A DNA stretch of 64,000 nt from Shimia_B sp038528385 (GTDB lineage: Bacteria > Pseudomonadota > Alphaproteobacteria > Rhodobacterales > Rhodobacteraceae), in contig JBCBET010000004.1 of assembly GCA_038528385.1 (NCBI GenBank), positions 124,001 to 188,000 of the forward strand. Direction: 5' to 3'. The notes under the pieces were generated by a model. The model worked only from the letters and a program-made list of their open reading frames with translations. It made no database searches and had not been told where the DNA came from. The position numbers were made by a program, and so were the translations under genes. Below, piece after piece: positions 17,019 through 25,354 of this stretch; the stretch's first letter is position 1, and each line of letters begins with the position of its first letter.

Positions 17019-17345
17019 ATGTTCAAAGTGCGCGCGAAATACCACCTGGGCCAGGTCGTCCGGCACCGCAAGCATCCGTTTCGCGGCGTCGTCTTCGACG
17101 TCGATGCCGAGTTCGCCAATACCGAGGAATGGTACGAAGCGATCCCCGAGGACGCGCGCCCGCCCAAGGAGCAGCCCTTCTATCACCTGCTCGCCGAAAA
17201 CGACCAGAGCTACTACGTGGCCTACGTGTCCGAGCAGAACCTCGTGGCCGATTATTCCGGGCAGCCGGTGGATCATCCCGATATCGGCGATCTCTTCGGC
17301 CCGTTCGAGGATGGCGGCTACCCGCTCCAATTTCAGCTCAACTGA
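17019..17345 (+). CDS. hspQ: Heat shock protein HspQ
   Basis: A 108-residue member of the YccV/HspQ family that binds hemimethylated DNA. It opens KVRAKYHLGQVVRHRKHPFRGVVFDVD and has the family strands PFYHLLAENDQSYYVAYVSEQNL and DHPDIGDLFGPF. In enterobacteria HspQ stabilises mutant DnaA degradation and acts as a specificity enhancer of Lon. It stands alone here. The gene is convergent with the gamma-glutamyltransferase gene 20 bases beyond its stop. Confidence 0.93.
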   Translation: MFKVRAKYHLGQVVRHRKHPFRGVVFDVDAEFANTEEWYEAIPEDARPPKEQPFYHLLAENDQSYYVAYVSEQNLVADYSGQPVDHPDIGDLFGPFEDGGYPLQFQLN

Positions 17346-17365
17346 CCTGCTCCGAAGGCTAGGCG

Positions 17366-18943
17366 CTAGTAGCCCAGGGCGCAGCCGTCCTTGCGCGGGT
17401 CCGAGGCGCCGCTTAGGACACCGTCGGTCCCGATCTTGATGGCTTGCGCGCCGCCGATGGGCGTCTCCGGGATCGTGACGGCGTGCCCCATTTCCGCGAG
17501 CTCTGCGCGCACGGCGTCCGTGTATCCGCGCTCCACCTTCATCGCGCCGGCATCCGAGAACGCGCGCGGCGCGTCGATCGCAGCTTGCGCGTCCATGTCG
17601 AAATTCACAAGGTTCGTGACGAAACGCGCGTGGCCGTTGGGCTGGTAGGCCCCGCCCATCACGCCGAATGGCATCGTGACGCGGCCCGCCTTGCGCAGCA
17701 TGCCGGGAATGATCGTGTGCATGGGGCGCTTGCCCGGGCCCGCCTCGTTCGGATGCCCAGGCGAGAGCGCGAAGCCCGCGCCGCGGTTCTGGAAGAGGAT
17801 CCCGAAGCGGTCGGAGGCGAGCCCCGAGCCGAAGCTGTGAAAGATCGAGTAGATGAGGCTCACCGACATCCCGCCCGCATCCACGGTGGTGATGTAGACC
17901 GTGTCCTTGTGAACCGCCTCGGAGAGGGGCGCGGGATCGGCCATGGCGCGCGCCGGATCGACGAGGGCGGCCAGGCGCGCCGCCGTCTCCTCCGAGAGCA
18001 TGTGGTCGAGCCGCGCGGTGTGGTCGGGGTCCGCGAGGATGCGGTTGCGCGCGTCATAGGCGAGCTTCGCGCATTCGGCCTCGATATGGGCGCGCTCGGC
18101 GCCCCATGGCGCCATGCCCGCGATGTCGAAGCGCTTGAGCATGTTTAGCAGGAGGATCGCCGTGGCGCCCTGCCCGTTGGGCGCGTGTTCCACCAGTTCC
18201 AGATCGCCGTAGGTGCCCGAGATCGGCTGCGTGTAGTCGGGGGCGTTCCGCGCGAAATCCTCGTGCGTGTGGACGCCGCCCAGCGCGCGCAGGCTCGCGA
18301 CCATGTCCTCGGCCACCTCTCCCTCGTAGAAGCCCGCGCGCCCGTCCTGCGCGATGCGCCGCAGGACTTCCGCCTGTTTCGGCGCCCGGAAGACCGCGCC
18401 CGCGGGATAGGCCGCGCCGTCCAGCGCGTAATCGCCCCGCGCGGAGGGCTGGAGATTGCCCAGCGCCTCGGCCCAGTCGAAGGCCACGCGGGGGGCCACG
18501 GGGATGCCGGCCTCCGCGTAGTGGATTGCGGGGGCGAGGATGGCGGGGAGGCCGATCCTGCCATGGTCCGCGGCGAGGCGGCAGATGGCGTCGACGGCAC
18601 CGGGAATGGTGACCGCGTGTGCATCGTAGGGCGGGACCGTGGCGTGCCCGGCCGCGCGGAGCGCGTCGGCCGAGAGCGCCGCCGGCGCGCGGCCCGACCC
18701 GTTCAGGGCGATGATGTCGGCCTCCGGCGTGGGCGCGACGAGGGCGAAAAGATCGCCGCCGATCCCCGTCATCTGTGGCTCGCAGATCCCCAGAAGCACC
18801 GCTCCGGCCAGCGCGGCATCCACGGCGTTGCCGCCCGCCTCCATGATCTGCACCGCGACCTTGGCCGCCAGGGGGTGGGAGGTCGCGCACATGCCGTTCG
18901 TGGCGTAGACCGCCGAACGGCCGGGCTGGTGGAAATCGCGCAT
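17366..18943 (-). CDS. ggt: Gamma-glutamyltransferase family protein
   Basis: A 525-residue Ntn-hydrolase that should self-cleave into two subunits. The N-terminal part has ATSHPLAAKVAVQIMEAGGNAVDAA and GIGGDLFALV, both conserved in the family. The small subunit would begin at the Thr of HKDTVYITTVDAGG, followed by SIFHSFGSG. It lacks a clear signal peptide, so it may be cytosolic, like several alphaproteobacterial paralogues annotated as GGT, cephalosporin acylase or oxamate amidohydrolase (HpxW). The exact substrate is uncertain. The ATG at 18943 has GAGAGG upstream and is preferred to the ATG at 18967, which has none. Confidence 0.85.
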   Translation of the reverse strand: MRDFHQPGRSAVYATNGMCATSHPLAAKVAVQIMEAGGNAVDAALAGAVLLGICEPQMTGIGGDLFALVAPTPEADIIALNGSGRAPAALSADALRAAGHATVPPYDAHAVTIPGAVDAICRLAADHGRIGLPAILAPAIHYAEAGIPVAPRVAFDWAEALGNLQPSARGDYALDGAAYPAGAVFRAPKQAEVLRRIAQDGRAGFYEGEVAEDMVASLRALGGVHTHEDFARNAPDYTQPISGTYGDLELVEHAPNGQGATAILLLNMLKRFDIAGMAPWGAERAHIEAECAKLAYDARNRILADPDHTARLDHMLSEETAARLAALVDPARAMADPAPLSEAVHKDTVYITTVDAGGMSVSLIYSIFHSFGSGLASDRFGILFQNRGAGFALSPGHPNEAGPGKRPMHTIIPGMLRKAGRVTMPFGVMGGAYQPNGHARFVTNLVNFDMDAQAAIDAPRAFSDAGAMKVERGYTDAVRAELAEMGHAVTIPETPIGGAQAIKIGTDGVLSGASDPRKDGCALGY

Positions 18944-19351
18944 GCGGGGCGTCCTCTCAGTGCTCATCTGTCGCGCCCGGAGGTTAGGGCGCAGCGCGCG
19001 CAGTGCAACGCCAGGGCGCTGTGCGGCCACGCGCAGGCAGCTCGATCGGGCAGTGAGGAGGGAGGTTGGAACCCCGGCGCCGCGTACTGGGTGGGGGCTA
19101 TAACACGCGGCACCGGGGTGAAGCTCTTAGTAGCTACAAGACTAGGGATGCGGGGAGATGGGGCCCTTCCGGGGGAAGGATCGTGACGAAATCGCGGCAA
19201 AGCGCGGCGCGATGGAAACACTCTGTTGTCACCTCCGACGCTTGCCCGTTCAGCGGCCCGCTGGCGCGCGCGCACGCGACCGCCGCGGCACGGTCCCCCG
19301 CGCACCCAGGCACTCACCGGCCCACACCCTAAGTGAGGAGAGACAGGGGCG
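18944..19351. other. Gene-free 408-base stretch with several hairpins
   Basis: No believable coding frame is present. From left to right: the ggt leader (18944-19070), a 15-bp hairpin with one C-A mismatch (19071-19085 with 19105-19119), the palindrome GTAGCTAC at 19130-19137, CCTTCC/GGAAGG at 19165-19179, and ATCGCG/CGCGAT at 19191-19213. The remainder to 19351 is GC-rich without further structure I can defend. Confidence 0.6.
19071..19213. ncRNA. Candidate structured RNA
   Basis: Four successive inverted repeats in 143 bases with no open reading frame suggest a folded RNA. The first stem is the strongest: 14 of 15 pairs, 19-base loop. I compared it by eye with RNase P RNA, tmRNA, SRP RNA and 6S RNA conserved motifs and found no match. 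Strand is undecided because stems read the same both ways. It could be the 5' leader of ggt or the 3' region of the SpoIIAA/SpoIIAB-like operon, both on the minus strand. Confidence 0.25.
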
Positions 19352-19807
19352 TCAGACCGCGCTTTCGCCCAGCGTCATCCGGAACGTGAGGTGATTGACC
19401 TCTCCCCGCCGCTCGTAGCTCAGGTCCTTGGCCAGTTCCCCGATGAGAAACCAGCCGAAGCCGCCCTCGGGCAGGTCGGCGACCTCCACGTCGAGGTTGG
19501 CGGGCATGCCCAGCGGCGTCTGGCCGCCGGGCATGGGTTTCCCGAAATCCTGGAGCGCGATGGCGATGCCGCCGGGCACATAGGTCAGGTCGAGCTCGAT
19601 GCGGCCGTCGCCCCTTTCCTCATAGGCGTGCTCGGCCACGTTGTTGAGCACCTCGGCCAGCACGAGCTCCACCGTCCCCCGCTCCTCGGGCAGGAAATCG
19701 CGGCCCGCCATGTCCGACATCAGCGTCTGCAGCGAGGCGCGCACCTCGAACATGTCGGACAGGCACCGGACGCGGATGGCATCGTCGTCGGTCTCCACCT
19801 CGATCAT
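19352..19807 (-). CDS. Anti-sigma-type ATP-binding protein (RsbW/SpoIIAB-like)
   Basis: A 151-residue GHKL ATPase/kinase. The N box is VELVLAEVLNNVAEHAY near residue 50, the G1 region is IALQDFGKPMP, and the G2 region is LPEGGFGWFLIGELA. It should phosphorylate the conserved Ser of the neighbouring STAS protein and thereby switch a partner on or off. In alphaproteobacteria such pairs control general stress, surface attachment or polysaccharide export rather than SigB. The STAS gene lies nine bases upstream on the same strand. No PP2C phosphatase or sigma factor is adjacent, so the output must be encoded elsewhere. Confidence 0.87.
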   Translation of the reverse strand: MIEVETDDDAIRVRCLSDMFEVRASLQTLMSDMAGRDFLPEERGTVELVLAEVLNNVAEHAYEERGDGRIELDLTYVPGGIAIALQDFGKPMPGGQTPLGMPANLDVEVADLPEGGFGWFLIGELAKDLSYERRGEVNHLTFRMTLGESAV

Positions 19808-19816
19808 GGCACACCG

Positions 19817-20155
19817 TCAGGAGGCGAGGGCGGGCACGGCCGCGGCCATGTCGCGATGGATGGTGAAGATCGTGTCCATGCGCGTGAGCTTGAAGACCTT
19901 CGCCACCACGGGCGTCAGTCCCACGAGCTCCAGCGTGTGGGTGTCCTTCAGGAGCTTCTTGACCGCCACCACCGCGCCGAGGCCCGAACTGTCGATGAAG
20001 CTCACGTCCGACAGGTCGAGCACCACGCGCCGGGGCCCGTCCGCCGTCACCGCGCGCACGGCATCCTTGAACTGGATCGCCACCGCGGCGTCGATGCGCG
20101 AATCGTTCACCTTGACCACGCGCGTGTCGCCCACATCCGTCTTGCGCACTTCCAT
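19817..20155 (-). CDS. STAS-domain anti-anti-sigma factor (SpoIIAA-like)
   Basis: A 112-residue single STAS domain. VVLDLSDVSFIDSSGLGAVVAV contains the conserved phospho-acceptor serine (DSSGLG, about residue 59), and it begins EVRKTDVGDTRVVKV. Unphosphorylated STAS proteins bind and sequester the partner kinase. It is the first gene of a two-gene unit with the RsbW-like kinase. The ATG at 20155 has GGAAGG upstream; the frame is open 13 codons further without a ribosome site. The gene is divergent from the thiolase gene, 81 bases away. Confidence 0.88.
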   Translation of the reverse strand: MEVRKTDVGDTRVVKVNDSRIDAAVAIQFKDAVRAVTADGPRRVVLDLSDVSFIDSSGLGAVVAVKKLLKDTHTLELVGLTPVVAKVFKLTRMDTIFTIHRDMAAAVPALAS

Positions 20156-20236
20156 GCCATGCCCTTCCAGTCTGTGCGCCGAAACGCTACGCACGAAGCG
20201 TTACCAAACCGTTTGAATGGGTCGGGGGAGGCCGCC

Positions 20237-21382
20237 ATGCGCGATGTTTTCATCACCGGAGCGAAAAGGACGCCCATGGGGGGCCTGCAGGGCGCGCTGA
20301 GCGCGGCGCCGGCGGCGGCGCTGGGCGGGGCGGCGATCCGGGCCGCGAGGACGGGCGCGCCGGTGGACGAGGTCGTCATGGGCTGCGTCCTTCCGGCAGG
20401 CCAGGGCCAGGCGCCCGCGCGGCAGGCGGCCTTCGCCGCCGGGTTGGGCGAGGAGGTGCCGGCCACCACCGTCAACAAGATGTGCGGTTCGGGCATGAAG
20501 GCCGCCATGCTCGCCCACGATCAGATCGCGCTCGGCCAGGCGGAGCGCATCATCGCCGGCGGGATGGAGAGCATGAGCCGCGCGCCGTATCTCCTGCCCA
20601 AGATGCGCGGCGGGGCGCGGCTCGGCCACGGGCAAGTGATGGACTCGATGTTCCTCGACGGGCTGGAGGACGCCTACGCCACGGGCCGGCTCATGGGCAC
20701 CTTTGCCGAAGACTGCGCGGAGGCCTACCAGTTCACACGGGAGGCGCAGGACGGCTACGCGCTCACCTCGCTGGAACGCGCGCTGGCGGCCCAGGGCGCA
20801 GGCACGCTCGACGCCGAGATCGCGGCGGTGGAGGTGCCCGCGCGGAAGGGCGCCGTGACCGTGGGCGAGGACGAACAACCGAAGACCGCGCGCCCCGAAA
20901 AGATTCCCGAACTCAAACCCGCCTTCCGCGAGGCTGGGACGGTGACGGCGGCCAATTCATCGAGCATCAGCGACGGCGCGGCGGCGCTCGAGCTTTCCGC
21001 CGATGGCGCAGGAGCGCGCGCGCGCATCCTGGGCCACGCCTCCCACGCCCAGGCGCCGGGGCTATTCACCACCGCGCCCGTGCCCGCGGCGCAAAAGCTC
21101 CTCGACCGGCTGGGCTGGCGCGCGGGCGACGTGGATCTCTGGGAGGTGAACGAGGCGTTCGCCGTCGTGCCCATGGCCTTCATGAAGGAGATGGGGCTCG
21201 GCCACGACGTGGTGAACATCCATGGCGGGGCCTGCGCGCTGGGCCATCCCATAGGCGCCTCGGGCGCGCGCATCCTCGTGACGCTTCTCAACGCGCTCGA
21301 GGCGACGGGCGCCCGCCGCGGGGTGGCCGCGATCTGCATCGGTGGGGGCGAGGCCACGGCCATCGCCGTGGAGCGCGTGTGA
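20237..21382 (+). CDS. Acetyl-CoA acyltransferase (thiolase)
   Basis: A 381-residue thiolase. The nucleophile Cys is in TVNKMCGSGMKAA, the active His in NIHGGACALGHPIGASGARI, and the second Cys in AAICIGGGEA. The GGMESMSRAPYLLP signature of the family is also present. It is somewhat shorter than the usual 390-395 residues, with a compact middle loop. It condenses or cleaves acyl-CoA, either in beta-oxidation or acetoacetyl-CoA formation. The ATG at 20237 follows a GGGGGAGG ribosome site. Its stop overlaps the fRMsr start by one base, so the two are translated from one message. Confidence 0.92.
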   Translation: MRDVFITGAKRTPMGGLQGALSAAPAAALGGAAIRAARTGAPVDEVVMGCVLPAGQGQAPARQAAFAAGLGEEVPATTVNKMCGSGMKAAMLAHDQIALGQAERIIAGGMESMSRAPYLLPKMRGGARLGHGQVMDSMFLDGLEDAYATGRLMGTFAEDCAEAYQFTREAQDGYALTSLERALAAQGAGTLDAEIAAVEVPARKGAVTVGEDEQPKTARPEKIPELKPAFREAGTVTAANSSSISDGAAALELSADGAGARARILGHASHAQAPGLFTTAPVPAAQKLLDRLGWRAGDVDLWEVNEAFAVVPMAFMKEMGLGHDVVNIHGGACALGHPIGASGARILVTLLNALEATGARRGVAAICIGGGEATAIAVERV

Positions 21383-21861
21383 TGGACGGAGTGGGAGAGG
21401 GTTTCGGGGGGCTCGAGGCCCGCATCGCCGCATTGACGGACCGCGAGACCGACATCATCGCCCTCATGGCCACAATGGCCTGCGAGGTGCACCGGAGCGA
21501 CGCGCGCTTCGACTGGACGGGGTTTTACCGCGTGGTGGCGCCGGGGCTCCTCAAGATCGGGCCCTACCAGGGCGGCCATGGCTGCCTCACCATCCCGTTC
21601 TCGCGCGGGGTCTGCGGGGCGGCCGCGCGGGAGCGGCGCGTGCAGCTCGTGCCCGATGTCGACGCCTTCCCCGGCCACATCGCCTGCGCGTCGAGCACGC
21701 GCTCTGAACTCGTGCTGCCGGTCTTTGCGGGCGACGGCACGCTCCTGGGCGTCTTCGACATCGACAGCGACCGGCCCGCTGCCTTTACCGAGGACGATGC
21801 CACGCTCATGGCGCGGCTCCTCGAGGTCGCGTTTCGCGCGGTGCGGACCGCCCCGGCCTGA
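21382..21861 (+). CDS. msrC: GAF-domain free methionine-(R)-sulfoxide reductase
   Basis: A 159-residue single GAF domain of the YebR/fRMsr type. It has FDWTGFYRV, IGPYQGGHGCLTIPFSRGVCGAAA and DVDAFPGHIACASSTRSELVLPV, i.e. the family cysteines in GHGC, GVCG and HIAC and the conserved SRSE-like tail. These enzymes reduce free L-methionine-(R)-sulfoxide, recycled by thioredoxin. It overlaps the thiolase stop by one base, an association with no obvious metabolic reason. Confidence 0.87.
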   Translation: MDGVGEGFGGLEARIAALTDRETDIIALMATMACEVHRSDARFDWTGFYRVVAPGLLKIGPYQGGHGCLTIPFSRGVCGAAARERRVQLVPDVDAFPGHIACASSTRSELVLPVFAGDGTLLGVFDIDSDRPAAFTEDDATLMARLLEVAFRAVRTAPA

Positions 21862-21941
21862 GCCCGCGTGGCGGTCGTGAAAATAGGCTTGAAAATTTCA
21901 TGTGGTCAGGGCCTGATACCCTCCAACAAGCGGGGCGTGCC

Positions 21942-22511
21942 GTGAACACACAAGCCAACACCCAATTCTCCCTCGGGGCCGACCTGCGCGCGCTCCGCAA
22001 GGCGCGCGGCTTCACGCTCCAGGATCTCGCGCAGCGGCTCGAGCGCTCCGTGGGTTGGCTGAGCCAGGTGGAGCGCGATCTCTCGGAGCCCTCGGTGAGC
22101 GACCTCAGGCAGCTTGCCGCCGCGCTCGACGTCTCCGTCTCCTCGCTCTTCCGCTCCGATGCGGCGGCGGCCGACGATGCGGGCCGCGTGGTGCGTGCGG
22201 CGGCGCGGCGGCCCATCGGCTCCCGCGAGGCGGGGCTGACCGAGGAGCTCCTCTCCCCCGACCTCACCGACGATTTCGAGATGGTGCGCTCCGTCTTCGA
22301 GCCGGGCTCGGCGCTGGCCATCCCCGTGAGCCGCCCCACCCAGGAGGTGGGGTACATTGTGGATGGCAAGCTCGATCTTTGGATCGGCGCGGGTCTCCAC
22401 AAGCTCGATACCGGGGACAGTTTTCGCATCCGGGGGGAGCCGTTTCGATGGGCCAATCCCCATGACAAACCTTGCGTCGCGATCTGGGTGATCGCGCCGC
22501 CGATCTATTGA
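21942..22511 (+). CDS. XRE-family regulator with C-terminal cupin
   Basis: A 189-residue transcription regulator. An N-terminal helix-turn-helix of the XRE/HTH_3 type covers about residues 10-65 (LRALRKARGFTLQDLAQRLE, SVGWLSQVERDLSEPSV). The C-terminal cupin has IPVSRPTQEVGYIVDGKLDLWIG, KLDTGDSFRI and PFRWANPHDKP. The pattern matches regulators found next to methylated-amine, betaine or polyamine catabolism genes, where the cupin is thought to sense the metabolite. I chose GTG at 21942 because TTGAAA and TGATAC promoter-like boxes lie just ahead (21892-21922); an ATG at 21900 is also in frame. It leads the one-carbon gene block. Confidence 0.87.
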   Translation: MNTQANTQFSLGADLRALRKARGFTLQDLAQRLERSVGWLSQVERDLSEPSVSDLRQLAAALDVSVSSLFRSDAAAADDAGRVVRAAARRPIGSREAGLTEELLSPDLTDDFEMVRSVFEPGSALAIPVSRPTQEVGYIVDGKLDLWIGAGLHKLDTGDSFRIRGEPFRWANPHDKPCVAIWVIAPPIY

Positions 22512-22518
22512 GGGCGCG

Positions 22519-22893
22519 ATGGGGACAGGCATGTTGAGTGGCAGTTGTCTTTGCGGGGCCGTCACTTTTCGCGCCACGGGTACCGCGCGCGATCCGGCGG
22601 CCTGCCATTGCTCGCAATGCCGCAAGCAATCGGGGCATTACTGGGCCGCCGTGAACGTGCCGCTGGACGGGTTCGAGGTGGCGGGCGAGGTGCGCTGGTA
22701 CGCGGCGAGCCCTGCCGCCAAGCGCGGGTTCTGCCCCACCTGCGGCTCCTTCCTCTTCTGGAAGGGCGCGGAGGAGGACGAGATGGGCGTGGCCCTCGGC
22801 GCGCTCGACGGGGCCACGGGGCTGCGCCTCGAGCGGCACATCTTCACAGCCGACAAGGGCGATTACTACGAGATCCCGGACAGCGTCCGGTAG
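22519..22893 (+). CDS. GFA family (formaldehyde-activating/CENP-V-like) protein
   Basis: A 124-residue zinc-binding protein of the glutathione-dependent formaldehyde-activating family. Cysteines occur in the family pattern: GSCLCGAVTF, ACHCSQCRKQSG and GFCPTCGSFLF. The founding member Gfa was proposed to help join formaldehyde and glutathione. Its place directly before a dehydrogenase that should release C1 units from N-methyl groups makes a role in formaldehyde handling attractive, though many GFA proteins have no known activity. It lies seven bases after the regulator and 13 bases before the dehydrogenase. Confidence 0.88.
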   Translation: MGTGMLSGSCLCGAVTFRATGTARDPAACHCSQCRKQSGHYWAAVNVPLDGFEVAGEVRWYAASPAAKRGFCPTCGSFLFWKGAEEDEMGVALGALDGATGLRLERHIFTADKGDYYEIPDSVR

Positions 22894-22906
22894 GAGGAGG
22901 AAGAGG

Positions 22907-25354
22907 ATGAGTGAGTTTCCCACCACGGCGCGGGTCGTCATCATCGGGGGCGGCGTCGTCGGCGTCTCGGGCCTCTATCACCTGGCCAAGATGGGCTGGA
23001 CCGACTGCGTGCTCCTGGAAAAGAACGAGCTCACGGCGGGGAGCACCTGGCACGCGGCGGGGAACTGCCCGTCGTTTTCGACGTCCTGGGCCGTGATGAA
23101 CATGCAGCGCTATTCGCTCGGGCTCTATGCCGGGCTGGCGGACGAAGTCGATTATCCGATGAACTACCACGTCACGGGCTCGATCCGGCTGGCGCATTCC
23201 AAGGAGCGGATGCAGGAATTCGAGCGCGCCGTGGGCATGGGGCGGCATCAGGGGATGGACCTCGAGATGATGTCCCTCGCCGACATGAAGGCGGCCTATC
23301 CGTTCCTCGAAACCCATGACCTCGCGGGCGGCATGTGGGACCCAGACGACGGTGATATAGACCCCGCGCAGCTCACGCAGGCGCTGGCGAAAGGCGCGCG
23401 CGACATGGGCGCGCGGATCGCCCGCTTCTGCCCCGCCACGGGCGTGCGCCGCGAGGGCGATGAGTGGGTCGTGGAGACAGCGAAAGGCGAAATACGCTGC
23501 GAATACGTCGTGAACGCTGCGGGTTACTACGCGCAACGCGTGGGTGAGTGGTTCAAGCCCTATGGCGGCCGCACCGTGCCAATGGCGGTGATGAGCCACC
23601 AGTACTTCCTCACCGAGGAGATCCCCGCCCTGAAGGAGTGGACGGAGGCCAACGGCCGCAAGATCCCGCTCCTGCGCGACGTCGACAGCTCCTACTACCT
23701 GCGCCAGGACAAGAACGGCCTCAACCTCGGCCCCTATGAGCGCAACTGCAAGGCGCACTGGATCACGCCCGACGATCCCATGCCCGACGACTTCTCCTTC
23801 CAGCTCTACCCCGACGATCTCGAACGGCTGGAATGGTACATCGAGGATGCCATGGCCCGCGTTCCGATCCTGGGAGAGGGCGGCGTAGGCCGCAACATCA
23901 ACGGGCCCATCCCCTACGCGCCCGACGGCCTGCCGCTCGTGGGGCCCATGCCCGGCGTCAAGAACGCGTTCGAGGCCTGCGTCTTCACCTTCGGGATCAC
24001 CCAGGGCGGCGGCGCGGGCAAGGTGCTCGCTGAATGGATCGTGGAGGGCGAGACGGAGTGGGACATGTGGGCCGTCGATCCGCGCCGCTACACCGATTAC
24101 ACCGATCGTGACTACTGCATCGAGAAGGCGATGGAGGTCTACGGCCACGAATACGCCATGCACTTCCCCCACCACGAATGGCCCGCGGGGCGGGACAGGA
24201 AGCTTTCCCCCGTCGATGCGAAGGTCCGAGCCCTTGGCGGCGTCATGGGCGCCTATAACGGATGGGAGCGGGCGAACTGGTTCGCCAAGCCGGGTGATGA
24301 CACCTCCCTCGAGGCCACCGAGACATGGTCCCGCCACGGCCCGTGGGAGGCGCGGATCAAAGAGGAATGCGAGGCGGTACGCGACGGTGTGGGCGTGCTC
24401 GACCTGCCGGGCTTCTCGCGCTTCTGCCTCCACGGGACGGGCGCGGCAGAGTACCTGCGCGGCCTCATCTCGGGCGCGCTCCCCAAGGTGGGGCGCATGA
24501 ACCTGGGCTACTTCCCGGATAGCCGGGGGCGCATCCTGACGGAGATGTCGATCATCCGCACGGAGGAAGATTACTTCTATCTCATCACCGCGGCTGGCGC
24601 GCAGTGGCACGATTACGAGGTGCTGGCGACGGCCCTGCCCGAGGGGCTCTCGCTCACCGATCACACGACGGAGTATTCCACGCTCATCGTGACGGGCCCG
24701 AAGGCGCGTGACCTGCTCACAGGCATCGGCGCCGATGCCGATCTCGATCTGCCCTGGCTGACGCATCAGCGCGGCGAGGTGGCGGGGCGGCCCTGCGCGC
24801 TGCTGCGCGTCAGCTTCGCCGGGGAGCTCGGCTGGGAAGTTCATGCAAAAAACGACGCGATACCTGCAATTTATGACGCAATCCTTGCTGCAGGCGCCAC
24901 GCCCTTCGGGATGTACGCGCTCAACAGCTTGCGGATCGAGAAGGGGTATCGCGCGTGGAAGGGCGATCTCTCCACCGATTACTCGCTTCTCGAAGGCGGG
25001 CTCAGCCGCTTTATCAAGTTCGACAAGCCGCAGGACTTCCCGGGCAAAGCCGCGCTCCTCAACGAAAAGCAGCAGGGCTCCAAGAAGCAATTCGTCACCC
25101 TCAAGGTCGAGGCCAACGGCCACGACGCGCCCTACATGGCCACGCTCTGGAACGGGGCGGAGATCGTGGGAGAGACGACCTCCGGCGCCTGGGGCTACCG
25201 CGTGGGGCATTCGGTGGCGCTCGGCATGCTCAGGAGCGATCTGGCGCGGGAAGGCACCGAGCTCGAGGTCGATATCTACGGGCAGAAATGCCGTGCCACG
25301 GTGCAGCCCGATGGGCCCCTCTGGGACCCCGAGAACCTGCGTCTGAGGGCATGA
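22907..25354 (+). CDS. FAD-dependent dehydrogenase fused to GcvT (dimethylglycine/sarcosine dehydrogenase type), copy 1
   Basis: An 815-residue protein. The N-terminal DAO domain starts with VVIIGGGVVGVSGLYHLA and has GSTWHAAGN, whose His corresponds to the covalent FAD-linking His of dimethylglycine dehydrogenase. A FAO_M linker follows (about residues 375-430), then GCV_T (GVGVLDLPGFSRFCLHGTGA; ELGWEVHAKND) and the GCV_T C-terminal barrel (TSGAWGYRVGHSVALGML). The reaction would be oxidative N-demethylation, with the C1 unit passed to tetrahydrofolate by the GcvT part. Residues after WHAAG (NCPSFSTSW) differ from the second copy, so the substrates probably differ. A short run near residues 644-663 has AT-rich codons unlike the rest. 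The PPOX gene overlaps its stop by 4 bases. Confidence 0.9.
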   Translation: MSEFPTTARVVIIGGGVVGVSGLYHLAKMGWTDCVLLEKNELTAGSTWHAAGNCPSFSTSWAVMNMQRYSLGLYAGLADEVDYPMNYHVTGSIRLAHSKERMQEFERAVGMGRHQGMDLEMMSLADMKAAYPFLETHDLAGGMWDPDDGDIDPAQLTQALAKGARDMGARIARFCPATGVRREGDEWVVETAKGEIRCEYVVNAAGYYAQRVGEWFKPYGGRTVPMAVMSHQYFLTEEIPALKEWTEANGRKIPLLRDVDSSYYLRQDKNGLNLGPYERNCKAHWITPDDPMPDDFSFQLYPDDLERLEWYIEDAMARVPILGEGGVGRNINGPIPYAPDGLPLVGPMPGVKNAFEACVFTFGITQGGGAGKVLAEWIVEGETEWDMWAVDPRRYTDYTDRDYCIEKAMEVYGHEYAMHFPHHEWPAGRDRKLSPVDAKVRALGGVMGAYNGWERANWFAKPGDDTSLEATETWSRHGPWEARIKEECEAVRDGVGVLDLPGFSRFCLHGTGAAEYLRGLISGALPKVGRMNLGYFPDSRGRILTEMSIIRTEEDYFYLITAAGAQWHDYEVLATALPEGLSLTDHTTEYSTLIVTGPKARDLLTGIGADADLDLPWLTHQRGEVAGRPCALLRVSFAGELGWEVHAKNDAIPAIYDAILAAGATPFGMYALNSLRIEKGYRAWKGDLSTDYSLLEGGLSRFIKFDKPQDFPGKAALLNEKQQGSKKQFVTLKVEANGHDAPYMATLWNGAEIVGETTSGAWGYRVGHSVALGMLRSDLAREGTELEVDIYGQKCRATVQPDGPLWDPENLRLRA

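Noticed and set aside
19071..19213. RNase P RNA, tmRNA, SRP RNA or 6S RNA
   Set aside because: None of the conserved cores of these RNAs could be found in the stretch.
22844..25210. A 788-codon minus-strand frame
   Set aside because: It is the complement of the first GcvT-fusion dehydrogenase and shows no domain or ribosome site.
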